Below, piece after piece: positions 17,486-25,337 of a stretch of 64,000 bases of DNA (the first letter of the stretch is position 1; the number at the start of each line of letters is the position of its first letter). The notes beneath the pieces are model-generated. The model made no database searches. It saw nothing but the letters and a program-made list of their open reading frames with translations, and was not told where the DNA came from. Location of the stretch: positions 1 to 64,000 of the forward strand of contig NZ_SRRU01000008.1 of assembly GCF_004784465.1 (NCBI RefSeq), written 5' to 3'. Origin of the DNA: Streptomyces griseoluteus (GTDB lineage: Bacteria > Actinomycetota > Actinomycetes > Streptomycetales > Streptomycetaceae). A program made the position numbers and the translations under genes.

Positions 17486-17504
17486 CAGGTCATATGATGA
17501 CCTG
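17486..17504. promoter_or_regulatory. 19-bp palindromic operator over the tetronate operon promoter
   Basis: CAGGTCAT (17486-17493), ATG, ATGACCTG (17497-17504) is a perfect 8-3-8 dyad. On the operon strand TTGATC (17513-17518) stands 17 bp before ATATGA (17490-17495), so the dyad covers the -10 box. The symmetric GGTCAT half-site resembles GntR/FCD-family operators, and the operon ends with such a regulator. Confidence 0.7.
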
Positions 17505-17653
17505 ACGACAGCGATCAACGCACTGTGATGCCGGTCACATGTGGGGTGGTTCACCGGCGCGGGATGATGAGGCGAGTGCCGGGCATGAGGGTCCTCGGGG
17601 GTCCAACGGCCGCCCGATCCGATCCGCCCCATGGCACAACTGGAGAATTCGCT

Positions 17654-18862
17654 GTGACCCTCGACGGCATACCGGTAGCCCTCGCACCCGGCGGCGCCCT
17701 GGACGCCGACGCCCGCAAGCAGCGCCTGCGCCGCCGCCTGGAGCGGCTGATCGGCGTGGCCGCCACCGAGGGGAACGAGCTGATCCCGCTGCGCAACGGC
17801 AGCGCCATCTTCCCCGCCATGCTCAAGGCCATCGGCTCGGCCAGGCACACGATCGACATGATGACCTTCGTGTACTGGCGCGGCCAGATCGCCCACGACT
17901 TCGCCGCCGCCCTGGCCGACCGGGCGCGGGCGGGCGTGCGGGTGCGGCTGCTGCTCGACGGGTTCGGCGCCAAGCGGATAGAGAGGGGGCTGCTGGACCT
18001 CATGGACGAGGCCGGCGTCCAGGTCGCCTGGTTCCGCAAGCCCGTCTGGCTCTCGCCCTTCAAGCAGAACCACCGCTGTCACCGCAAGGCCCTGATCGTG
18101 GACGAGGACACCGCCTTCACCGGCGGTGTCGGCATCGCGGAGGAGTGGTGCGGCGACGCCCGCAATCCCGGCGAGTGGCGCGACACCCACGTCCAGGTGC
18201 GCGGACCGGCGGTCGACGGGATCGCCGCCGCCTTCGCCCAGAACTGGGCCGAATGCCACGACGAACTCTTCGACGACCGCGACCGCTTCACCGGGCACGA
18301 GCAGATCGGCGGCTCGATCGTCCAGGTCGTGCGTGGTTCGGCCAGTATCGGCTGGCAGGACATGCAGACCCTGATCCGGGTCATGCTCACCTCGGCGGAG
18401 GAACGGTTCCGCCTGGCCACGGCCTACTTCGCCCCCGACGACTACTTCGTCGACCTGCTGTGCCGCACCGCCCGCCGGGGCGTCAAGGTGGAGATCCTGC
18501 TGCCCGGTCCGTACACCGACCAGCGGGCCTGTCAGCTCGCCGGACAACAGCACTACACCAAGCTGCTGCGCGCGGGCGTCGACATCCGCCAGTACCAGCC
18601 GACGATGATGCACGCCAAGATCATCACCGTGGACTCGGTGGCGGCCCTGATCGGCTCCACCAACTTCAACCGCCGCTCCATGGACCACGACGAGGAGGTC
18701 ATGCTCGCCGTGCTGGACGAGGAGTTCACCGCGTCACTCGACCGTGACTACGATGCCGACCTCGAGCGCAGCGTCGCCATCGACCTTGCCAGATGGCGGC
18801 GGAGAGCCGCTTTCCAGCGGCTGAAGGAAGCCGCGGTCACCCCCGTGAGACGCTTCCTGTGA
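17654..18862 (+). CDS. Phospholipase D-type phosphatidyltransferase (cardiolipin synthase-like)
   Basis: A 402-residue protein with two intact HKD motifs. The first is HRKALIVDEDTAFTGG near residue 140 and the second HAKIITVDSVAALIGSTN near residue 320, giving the paired histidines of the phospholipase D active site. The layout is that of bacterial cardiolipin synthases of the ClsB type, which lack N-terminal membrane helices; none is present here. The GTG at 17654 with GGAG eight bases upstream is chosen over an in-frame start 129 bases earlier that overlaps the operator region. Its substrate could also be other phospholipids. Confidence 0.8.
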   Translation: MTLDGIPVALAPGGALDADARKQRLRRRLERLIGVAATEGNELIPLRNGSAIFPAMLKAIGSARHTIDMMTFVYWRGQIAHDFAAALADRARAGVRVRLLLDGFGAKRIERGLLDLMDEAGVQVAWFRKPVWLSPFKQNHRCHRKALIVDEDTAFTGGVGIAEEWCGDARNPGEWRDTHVQVRGPAVDGIAAAFAQNWAECHDELFDDRDRFTGHEQIGGSIVQVVRGSASIGWQDMQTLIRVMLTSAEERFRLATAYFAPDDYFVDLLCRTARRGVKVEILLPGPYTDQRACQLAGQQHYTKLLRAGVDIRQYQPTMMHAKIITVDSVAALIGSTNFNRRSMDHDEEVMLAVLDEEFTASLDRDYDADLERSVAIDLARWRRRAAFQRLKEAAVTPVRRFL

Positions 18863-18903
18863 CGAAAGGCAGGCGGCGGTAGCCGAGTGGAAGGCAGCTG
18901 AGG

Positions 18904-19299
18904 GTGTTCTCGGTGGATGTGAGACAGCACGCGCTCGGCGTGTTGTTCGTGCTGTGCGGTGAACTGGACTTCGACAGCGTGGTGCAACTGCACGAGGCTG
19001 CCGACGGCGAACTGAACGGATCGACGGGGACGCTGCCGGTCGTGGTCGACTGCGCCGCCCTGACCTTCTGCGACTCCTCCGGGATCAGCGCGCTGCTACG
19101 GCTCTACCAGCAGCTCACCGCCGAGCAACGGGCCCTGCGCCTGGCGGCCGTACCCGCCTCGGTGTCACGTCTGTTCAGCCTGACAGGTTTGGACCAGCTC
19201 TTCTCCGTGCACAAGGACGCTGCTGAGGCGCTTGCCGCAGGCTCGGGCGGACGTGGCGTCGTCTCGGCGGTCCAACAGAACCAGGAGCGGAGCGCATGA
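18904..19299 (+). CDS. STAS-domain anti-anti-sigma factor
   Basis: A 131-residue SpoIIAA/RsbV-type protein. The phosphorylatable serine motif is in ALTFCDSSGISALLRLYQQ (about residues 57-75). Such proteins, when dephosphorylated, bind an anti-sigma kinase and free a sigma factor. It starts at GTG 18904 and its stop overlaps the start of the following PP2C phosphatase by four bases (ATGA), so both are made together: the phosphatase presumably activates this antagonist. No sigma or kinase gene is adjacent, so the partner lies elsewhere. Confidence 0.85.
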   Translation: MFSVDVRQHALGVLFVLCGELDFDSVVQLHEAADGELNGSTGTLPVVVDCAALTFCDSSGISALLRLYQQLTAEQRALRLAAVPASVSRLFSLTGLDQLFSVHKDAAEALAAGSGGRGVVSAVQQNQERSA

Positions 19300-21494
19300 C
19301 GCGCGTATCAGGGCTGGACCAGCCCGAGGCCGGCCGGCCGGGAGGCGGCCTGGACGACGATCTGCGCGCCCTCTTCGGGCAGTCGACGGCCGTCTTCGCC
19401 TCACTCGCCGGACCGGCCCACATGCTGGAGTCCGCGAACCCCGCGTTCTTCGCCGCGATCGGCGGCGCCGAGCGCGCCCGCACCGGCCTGCCCCTCGCGG
19501 AACTGATGCCGGAACTCGTCGAACAGGGTTTCATCGGCCTGCTGGACCGGGTCTACCGCACCGGCCGGTCCGTCACGGGCCGCGACCGCCGGATCGTCCT
19601 CGGCTCGGGCGCCGACGCCCGCGAGACCTTCTTCGACTTCACCTACGAGCCCCGGCTCGACGTCGGCGGCAACGTCACCGGCGTACGGGTCATCGGCGTC
19701 GAGACCACGCAGGTGAGACAGGCCCAGCGGCTCACGGCCGAGCAGGCGGCCCTGCTGGAGCAGATCGCCCGCCAGGCCCCGTTGGCCGACGTGCTGCACG
19801 GCATGGCGCGGGTCATCGAGGACCTGGCGCCCGAGGAGGTGCTGGTGTCGGTGCTGCTCGCCGACGCCGACGGCCGCCACCTGCGCCACGGAGCCGCCCC
19901 CAGCCTGCCCGACTTCTACAACCAGGCCATCGACGGCATCGCCGCCGGTGAGGGCGTGGGCTCCTGCGGTACGGCCGCCCACCGCCGGCAGAGCGTGATC
20001 GTCTCCGACATCGCCACGCACGAGTACTGGGACGACTTCCGGGACCTGGCCGAGAAGGCCGGGCTCGCCGCCTGCTGGTCCACCCCGGTACTGGGCAGCG
20101 ACGGATCGCTGCTCGGCACCTTCGCCATGTACCACCGCACGCCCCGCTCGCCCCAGGACTACGACCTCGCGCTCGCCCGGATCTTCGCGGGCACCGCGGC
20201 CCTGGCCATCGAACGCCACCAGGCCGAGCAGGCCCGGCAGGCCGCCGAGGCCCGCGAGAAGTCCGCCCGCGCCGACCTAAGCTTCCTGCTGGACGCCAGC
20301 ACCTCTCTGGCCCACGACCTGGACGCCGCCCAGACCCTCCAGCGCCTCGCCGAGGCGTGCGTCCCCACTCTGGCCCCGCTGTGCGCGGTCGACATCGTGG
20401 AGTCCGGCCGGGTACGTCGTATCGCCACAGCCGCGCCGGACGCCGAGCGCGGTGCGCTGCTGGCCTCCCACATCCCGGTCTACGACGCCGCCGACGACGC
20501 CGTGGCGCGGGTGCTGGCCACCGGGGTCAGCGAGGTCGCCCGCCGCGCGCCCACCGGGCCGGGCCCCTGGCACGACCTGGGCGTCACCGGCTACCTGTGC
20601 GTCCCGCTGCTCGACCGGGGCAACACCTTCGGCACCATGACCCTGCTCAGCGTCGGCGACCACACCTTCGACGGGCACACCGTCGCGCTGGCCGAGGAAC
20701 TCGCCCGCCGGGCCTCCTCCGCCGCCCGCAACGCCCGCCAGTACACCCACCGGGTCACCCTCGCCCGCGACCTCCAGGCCGGGCTGCTGCTGCCCGGCGT
20801 CCCGGACGTACCGGGCGCCGACGTGGCCACGTACTACCACCCCGCCGGTGAGGGACTCGACATCGGCGGCGACTTCTACGACGTCTTCCCGCTGCGGGAC
20901 GGCCGGTGGGCGTTCATGCTCGGTGACGTGTGCGGCCGCGGTGCCACCGCCGCGACCACCACCGCCCTGGTACGGCACACCGCCCGCGCCGTCGCCCCGC
21001 TGCTGCCCGGCCCCCAGGCCGTGGTCGAGGCCGTCAACCGTGCCCTGTTCGACCGTCCCGGCAGCCACGGCACCGGCTTCGTCACGCTCGTCTACGGGCA
21101 GTTCACCCCGACCCCGGCGGGCCTGGACATCGAGCTGATCCGCGCCGGGCACACCGCCCCCCTCGTCATCGACGCGGGGCACACCGTGCGCGCCGTGGAC
21201 GCCTCGGGGCTCCTCCTGGGCGTCGCGCCCGACCCGCACGTCAGTCCGCGTCGGCTGCAACTGCGCCCGAACGAGAGCCTGTTGCTCTACACCGACGGCC
21301 TCACCGAGGCCCGCGCCCCCGACGGCGAGCAGTTCGGCGACGTACGCGTGGCCCAGGCCCTCGCAGGCTCGCCCCGCCCGCCCGCCGCCGGCCGCCTGAT
21401 CGACTCCCTGACCGAGGCCGTACGCGTCTTCACCGGCGGCCACGACATCGACGACGACCAGGCGGTGCTCGTCCTCACCGCCACCGGCGAGTAG
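19296..21494 (+). CDS. PAS/GAF sensor with C-terminal SpoIIE-type PP2C phosphatase
   Basis: A 732-residue multidomain sensor phosphatase. A PAS-like region (residues 25-145) is followed by a first GAF domain (about 155-310), a second GAF domain (about 325-490), and a PP2C/SpoIIE catalytic domain (about 510-732). The metal-binding aspartates are in GGDFYDVFPL and GDVCGRGA, and LLLYTDGLTEAR and DDDQAVLVL follow. It should dephosphorylate the co-encoded STAS protein, coupling a signal sensed by PAS/GAF to sigma-factor release. No transmembrane segments are evident, so it is cytoplasmic. Confidence 0.9.
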   Translation: MTRVSGLDQPEAGRPGGGLDDDLRALFGQSTAVFASLAGPAHMLESANPAFFAAIGGAERARTGLPLAELMPELVEQGFIGLLDRVYRTGRSVTGRDRRIVLGSGADARETFFDFTYEPRLDVGGNVTGVRVIGVETTQVRQAQRLTAEQAALLEQIARQAPLADVLHGMARVIEDLAPEEVLVSVLLADADGRHLRHGAAPSLPDFYNQAIDGIAAGEGVGSCGTAAHRRQSVIVSDIATHEYWDDFRDLAEKAGLAACWSTPVLGSDGSLLGTFAMYHRTPRSPQDYDLALARIFAGTAALAIERHQAEQARQAAEAREKSARADLSFLLDASTSLAHDLDAAQTLQRLAEACVPTLAPLCAVDIVESGRVRRIATAAPDAERGALLASHIPVYDAADDAVARVLATGVSEVARRAPTGPGPWHDLGVTGYLCVPLLDRGNTFGTMTLLSVGDHTFDGHTVALAEELARRASSAARNARQYTHRVTLARDLQAGLLLPGVPDVPGADVATYYHPAGEGLDIGGDFYDVFPLRDGRWAFMLGDVCGRGATAATTTALVRHTARAVAPLLPGPQAVVEAVNRALFDRPGSHGTGFVTLVYGQFTPTPAGLDIELIRAGHTAPLVIDAGHTVRAVDASGLLLGVAPDPHVSPRRLQLRPNESLLLYTDGLTEARAPDGEQFGDVRVAQALAGSPRPPAAGRLIDSLTEAVRVFTGGHDIDDDQAVLVLTATGE

Positions 21495-21578
21495 TCAGGA
21501 CGGGCCGGCGATCCAGCCGTCCACGCTGGTGACCTCCAGGTCGAACCCGATCGGCCCGCTGCCGGAGGGCGCCTTCAC
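21495..21578 (-). CDS. 27-codon ORF translationally coupled to the efflux gene
   Basis: A GTG at 21578 overlaps the TGA of the MFS gene (GTGA) and opens a 27-codon frame reading VKAPSGSGPIGFDLEVTSVD and then GWIAGPS before TGA. The overlap geometry is the same as that linking marR to the MFS gene. I do not recognise the peptide; it may be a genuine small protein, the tail of a decayed gene, or chance. Confidence 0.3.
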   Translation of the reverse strand: MKAPSGSGPIGFDLEVTSVDGWIAGPS

Positions 21579-23011
21579 CGGCGCTCACGGGTTCGTTCGG
21601 GTACGGGCTCGCCCTGGCTGGCGCCGAGGCCGCGCAGGGAGCGGTCGGCTACGGTCACCGCGAGGAAGAGGGCGCTGACGGCGAGCATCAGCCAGGAGAG
21701 GTGGTGCAGCCCGCCGGTGTCGGCGCGCTGCCCGAAGAGGGCGCCGCTCGCGGCGGAGGCGACGATCGCGCCGAGGTAGCCGAAGGTGCGCAGCAGCCCG
21801 GCGGAGGAGCCCATGCGCTCGGCGTCGGCCTGGTGGAAGACGGAGTTCTGCAGGGCCAGGCTGTTCAGGCCCTGCGGCACACCGAGCACGAACACGACGG
21901 CCAGCAGCATCCATACCGGGCTCGCGTCGGTCAGCGTCAGCAGCAACGCACAGGCGGCGAGCTGCCCGGCCGCGCCCACCAGGAGCTTGGCCCGGATCGC
22001 GGGCCGGCGCCCGGTGAGCGTCGAGACGACCAACGCGGTGGCGAACAGCGGGAGTTGGACCAGCCCCGCCTGCGAGGCCGACAGCCCCCGGCCCTCCTCC
22101 AGCCACTGGGTGTACCCGTACAGGAAGGCGTAGCTGACGATGTACGCGAGCAACGCGCGGGCGTAGGTGGCCAGCAGGGGGAGGTTGCCGCTCAGTACGC
22201 GCAGGTCGATGAAGGGCTGCGGGGTCCGCAGCTCCCGCCGCGCGAAGGCCGCCCCCGCGACCGCGGCCGGCACGGGCAGGTACCAGTGGGCGGTGCCGGG
22301 CTCCATGAGGAAGAGGAGCAGGCAGATGAGGGCCGCCGCGAAGAGGCCCATGCCGGGCAGGTCCAGTGCGGCGAGGGCGGGCCGGTCCTCGCGGCGGGGC
22401 GCCGGTGGGGTGACGGGGAGACGGCGGGCGCCGAGGTACAGACCGGCCAGGGCGAGCGGGATGTTGACGGCGAGGGTGGCGCGCCAGCCGCCGACGCCGA
22501 TCAGCAGTCCGCCGAGGCTGGGGCCGATCACGGCGACGGTCTGGGTGGTGACGGCGAGCGCGGTGAGTACGCCCGTCGGACTCTCCTCGCCGGTGCGCCG
22601 GGCTTCGCTGCGGATCAGGTACATGGCGGCCGGATAGCCGGAACAGGTGCCGAAGCCGAGCGATACGCGGGCGGCGATGAGCACGCCGAGGTTCGGGGCG
22701 AGCATCCCCACGACACCCGCGACACCGGTGAGCGCGGTGCCCGTGAGGAACAGACGGCGCGGCCCGAACAGGTCGATCAGCCGTCCCACCACCGGCTGGC
22801 CGATGGACGTGGCCAGATACAGGGCGGAGACCAGCCAGGCGGTCTGCGCGGGCGGCGCCCCGAAGGCGGCGCCGATCGGCACCAGGGAGACCGACAGGAC
22901 GGAGGAGTTGACCGGGTTGAGTACGGAGCCCAGCATCATCGGGGCGAGCAGGCGCCGGTCGAAGCCGTCGCTCTTCTTCGCCCGGCCTGGCAGCAGCGGG
23001 CGCAGGGTCAC
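21575..23011 (-). CDS. MFS multidrug efflux transporter (DHA2-like)
   Basis: A 478-residue major facilitator protein with about fourteen predicted membrane segments. LNPVNSSVLSVSLVPIGAAF near residue 35 and GRLIDLFGPRRLFLTG near residue 80 correspond to the first helix and motif A of DHA2 drug exporters. The GTG at 23011 overlaps the marR stop (GTGA), so regulator and pump are one translationally coupled operon. It probably exports a toxic compound sensed by the MarR protein; substrate unknown. Confidence 0.85.
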   Translation of the reverse strand: MTLRPLLPGRAKKSDGFDRRLLAPMMLGSVLNPVNSSVLSVSLVPIGAAFGAPPAQTAWLVSALYLATSIGQPVVGRLIDLFGPRRLFLTGTALTGVAGVVGMLAPNLGVLIAARVSLGFGTCSGYPAAMYLIRSEARRTGEESPTGVLTALAVTTQTVAVIGPSLGGLLIGVGGWRATLAVNIPLALAGLYLGARRLPVTPPAPRREDRPALAALDLPGMGLFAAALICLLLFLMEPGTAHWYLPVPAAVAGAAFARRELRTPQPFIDLRVLSGNLPLLATYARALLAYIVSYAFLYGYTQWLEEGRGLSASQAGLVQLPLFATALVVSTLTGRRPAIRAKLLVGAAGQLAACALLLTLTDASPVWMLLAVVFVLGVPQGLNSLALQNSVFHQADAERMGSSAGLLRTFGYLGAIVASAASGALFGQRADTGGLHHLSWLMLAVSALFLAVTVADRSLRGLGASQGEPVPERTRERR

Positions 23012-23463
23012 GAGCGGACGACCCGGTCCAGTATGGCCGCCGCCTCCAGCAGGGTCCGGCGCTCGGACTCCGTGCACTGGTCCTCCAGAGCCCTGGTCAG
23101 CCAGCTCTCCCCGGCCCGCCTGCGGTCCTCCAGGAAGGCGTGCCCGCTGTCGGTGACGAACACCAGCTGGCGCCGCCCGTCGGAGGGGTCCTGCCGCCGG
23201 GACACCAGCGCGCGCTCCTCCAGCACGGACACGGTCGCGGCCACCGACTGGTGCCGCACCCGCTCGGCGGCGGCCAGGTCACTGACCGACGCCTCCCCGT
23301 CCTTGTCCAGCCGGCTCAGCACGGACGTCTGCGACGGCGTCAGGTCTCCGGGGTCGTAGCTCTCCCGCATCCGCCGCCGGAGCCGGCTGAAGACCACCCG
23401 GAACTCGTGTGCGGCGCGTACGGCGGATTCGGACACACCGGTGGTGTCAGCGGTCTCGGTCAT
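23008..23463 (-). CDS. MarR-family repressor
   Basis: A 151-residue MarR regulator: winged helix at residues 40-110 with SVSDLAAAERVRHQSVAATV as recognition region and the wing in RRQDPSDGRRQLVFVTD. It leads the operon with the efflux transporter. No Shine-Dalgarno is seen before the ATG at 23463, and a near-perfect dyad begins 15 bp upstream, consistent with autorepression. Ligand binding would release both genes. Confidence 0.85.
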   Translation of the reverse strand: MTETADTTGVSESAVRAAHEFRVVFSRLRRRMRESYDPGDLTPSQTSVLSRLDKDGEASVSDLAAAERVRHQSVAATVSVLEERALVSRRQDPSDGRRQLVFVTDSGHAFLEDRRRAGESWLTRALEDQCTESERRTLLEAAAILDRVVRS

Positions 23464-23477
23464 ATGTACAGGCTAAC

Positions 23478-23499
23478 TTGCGCAGTTCAAGCTGTGCAA
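23478..23499. promoter_or_regulatory. Probable MarR operator
   Basis: TTGCGCAG (23478-23485) and CTGTGCAA (23492-23499) form an 8-6-8 inverted repeat with one mismatch, 15-36 bp upstream of the marR start. Spacing and position fit binding of a MarR dimer over the promoter. Confidence 0.6.
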
Positions 23500-23521
23500 T
23501 ATGCCGCTTTCGAGTCGAGGG

Positions 23522-23546
23522 GCCGCCCGGAGGTGTTCCGGGCGGC
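23522..23546 (+). terminator. Strong hairpin inside a divergent intergenic region
   Basis: GCCGCCCGGA and TCCGGGCGGC form a perfect ten-base stem around GGTGT, followed by TTCT on the plus strand. It looks like an intrinsic terminator, yet it lies between two divergently transcribed genes (marR leftward from 23463, the membrane-protein gene rightward from 23694), where none is expected. Confidence 0.5.
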
Positions 23547-23693
23547 TTCTCGGGGGTTGCGGCCGGCGTGGTCACCTCGGGCGAGGCTCCGCCCAGTGAC
23601 GGGCAGCGGTGTTACTGACTCCGCCCGGCGGACACCAGAGGGTTGATCACGGGCCCGATGGTCGGGTCGCCGAAGCCGGAAGGAACCCCGGAC

Positions 23694-24134
23694 GTGGCTC
23701 TCCTCTCCCACGCCTCCACGAGCAGCGCTGTTCCCGCCCGCATACTCGTGGGCGCCGGCCTCGCCCTGCTGCCCTGGCTCGGCTACCTCGCCGGCACCCT
23801 GCCGCCCGCCGAGGCGGCCGCCTGGGTCACCCTCGACGCGCTGGAGGCCATCGCCCTGCTCACCGCCGGGAGCCGTCTGCTGCACCACGACCCCCGCCAC
23901 CGCGCCCCCGCTGCCGCCGCGGCGGTACTGCTCCTCGCCGACGCCTGCATCGACGTCGCCACCTCTCCACCCGGCCCGGAGCTGGCCCTCGCCGTATCCA
24001 TGGCGGTGCTCGCGGAACTTCCCCTCGCGGCCCTGTGCACGGCGCTGGCCGCAAGCCCTACACGCCCGTCCGTCCGTCGACCAGTTCGCGCACGACGTCC
24101 AAGTGACCGTTGTGCCGGGACGTTTCCTCGATGA
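23694..24134 (+). CDS. Hypothetical integral membrane protein
   Basis: A 146-residue hydrophobic protein with about four membrane segments (residues 13-33, 40-60, 72-92 and 100-118) and a basic C-terminal tail, PTRPSVRRPVRARRPSDR. I do not recognise the family. GTG 23694 is chosen because AAGGA lies nine bases upstream; an ATG 51 bases earlier lacks a site. Its last 77 bases overlap the 3' end of the convergent DinB-like gene, so the basic tail is encoded opposite real coding sequence. Confidence 0.55.
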   Translation: MALLSHASTSSAVPARILVGAGLALLPWLGYLAGTLPPAEAAAWVTLDALEAIALLTAGSRLLHHDPRHRAPAAAAAVLLLADACIDVATSPPGPELALAVSMAVLAELPLAALCTALAASPTRPSVRRPVRARRPSDRCAGTFPR

Positions 24135-24573
24135 GGTGGAGGAGGACCCAGCGGAGGTCGACGTGGTCGCCGTTGCTGATCGGGCGTTTGGCGGTGGTGT
24201 CCAGGTCGTGGTCGGAGACCAGGCGGCGGTAGCGGGCGCTCTGGGACTCGTAGTCGGCGAGGAGTTGGGGCAGGGGGATGTCGACCGCTGTGCGCATTTC
24301 GGGGTCGGGGTCGTCGTCGGTTGCCTCGGCGAGGGGGCCCGCGGGGTCCTCGCCCAGGAACATGACCTCGAACCAGTGGTGTTCGACCCAGCGCAGGTGG
24401 CTGATCAGGCCGCACAGGGTCATCAAGGGGGAGTCGGGGAGCGGGGCCCGGCGGGCGTCTTCGGGGGAGACGCCCTCGCACTTGGCTCGCGCGGTGTCGC
24501 GGGCGTAGTCGAGGAATGTGGTCAATTGCGTGCGCTCGTCCCAGGCGGGGGGCGTGTCGGTCCGTCGAGTCAT
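24058..24573 (-). CDS. DinB-like four-helix protein (DUF664)
   Basis: A 171-residue protein of the DinB/DUF664 superfamily. It has WDERTQLTTFLDYARDTARA at the start, the metal-ligand histidines in LISHLRWVEHHWFEVMF near residue 65, and LLHLIEETSRHNGHLDVVRE near residue 145. Members are thiol-dependent, metal-binding transferase-like proteins whose substrates are mostly unknown. The ATG at 24573 is chosen at the domain boundary; a longer frame upstream crosses the operators shared with the divergent ClpN-domain gene. No ribosome site is evident. Confidence 0.75.
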   Translation of the reverse strand: MTRRTDTPPAWDERTQLTTFLDYARDTARAKCEGVSPEDARRAPLPDSPLMTLCGLISHLRWVEHHWFEVMFLGEDPAGPLAEATDDDPDPEMRTAVDIPLPQLLADYESQSARYRRLVSDHDLDTTAKRPISNGDHVDLRWVLLHLIEETSRHNGHLDVVRELVDGRTGV

Positions 24574-24608
24574 TCCGGAACCGTAAGCCGGACACCCGCT
24601 CCGGCGCA

Positions 24609-24655
24609 CGTCAATTTCGCATTGACGCTCGACCACCGTCAACTTAGTCTTGACG
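24609..24655. promoter_or_regulatory. Promoter with two CGTCAA-TTGACG operators before the HTH-ClpN gene
   Basis: Two inverted repeats share arms CGTCAA/TTGACG: a perfect 7-5-7 at 24609-24627 and a 6-7-6 at 24637-24655, with centres 28 bp apart. On the plus strand TTGACG (24622-24627) stands exactly 17 bp before TAGTCT (24645-24650), and the ATG follows six bases later. Thus one operator covers the -35, the other the -10, and the transcript would be leaderless. Confidence 0.7.
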
Positions 24656-24656
24656 C

Positions 24657-25337
24657 ATGAGTCCACTCGACATCAATCTCGCCGACCTGATCGCCCGACT
24701 CGACGAAGAACTCCCCGACGCCGGCGACCTCGCGCACATCAGCGAAGCGCGGCTGCGGGCACAGACCCTGTCCGATCTCGGGGATCAGCTCATCGACCAC
24801 TATGTGAGCAAGGCCAAGCGGTCCGGGGCGTCATGGACCGAGATCGGGGATGCCATCGGGGTGTCCAAGCAGGCGGCGCAACAGCGGCACGCGCCGACGC
24901 CGTTCGAGCGGTTCACCAACCTCAACCGGCACGGCATCGTGCTGGCGCAGGAGGCCGCGCGGACGCACAGGCACGACTCGATCGGCACCGAACACCTGCT
25001 GCTCGGCCTGCTGGGAGAACCGCAGGGCCGGGCGTACGAGACGCTGGTGGCGCGGGCCGGGTCGGAGCAACGGGTACGGGACGCGGTCGCGGAGGTGCTG
25101 CCGCCGGCCGGGGCGAAGGCGCTGCGGGGGCACATCGCGTTCCGCGAGGAGAGCAAGGCGGCCATCGAGCAGGCGCGGGACGCGGCGGCCGAGCTGGGCC
25201 ACGACTGGGTCGGTACCGAGCACATGCTGCTGGGCCTGATCCGCGTCGAGGGCAGCCCAGCGGCCCAGATCCTGCGTGAACTCGGTTTCACGCCCGAGGG
25301 GTTGCGGGAGACGGTCGCCGCTCGGGGCGAGCGCTAG
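24657..25337 (+). CDS. HTH plus double Clp-N domain regulator-like protein
   Basis: A 226-residue protein with an N-terminal helix-turn-helix (about residues 58-80, SWTEIGDAIGVSKQAAQQRH) fused to two Clp-repeat motifs: RHDSIGTEHLLLGLLGEP near residue 105 and GHDWVGTEHMLLGLIRVEG near residue 185. ClpC/ClpA N-domains bind substrates and adaptors, but no AAA+ ATPase follows, so this is a stand-alone DNA-binding ClpN protein. It probably binds the two CGTCAA-TTGACG operators over its own promoter and the divergent DinB-like gene. Its TAG stop lies at the junction of an inserted IS element. Confidence 0.8.
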   Translation: MSPLDINLADLIARLDEELPDAGDLAHISEARLRAQTLSDLGDQLIDHYVSKAKRSGASWTEIGDAIGVSKQAAQQRHAPTPFERFTNLNRHGIVLAQEAARTHRHDSIGTEHLLLGLLGEPQGRAYETLVARAGSEQRVRDAVAEVLPPAGAKALRGHIAFREESKAAIEQARDAAAELGHDWVGTEHMLLGLIRVEGSPAAQILRELGFTPEGLRETVAARGER

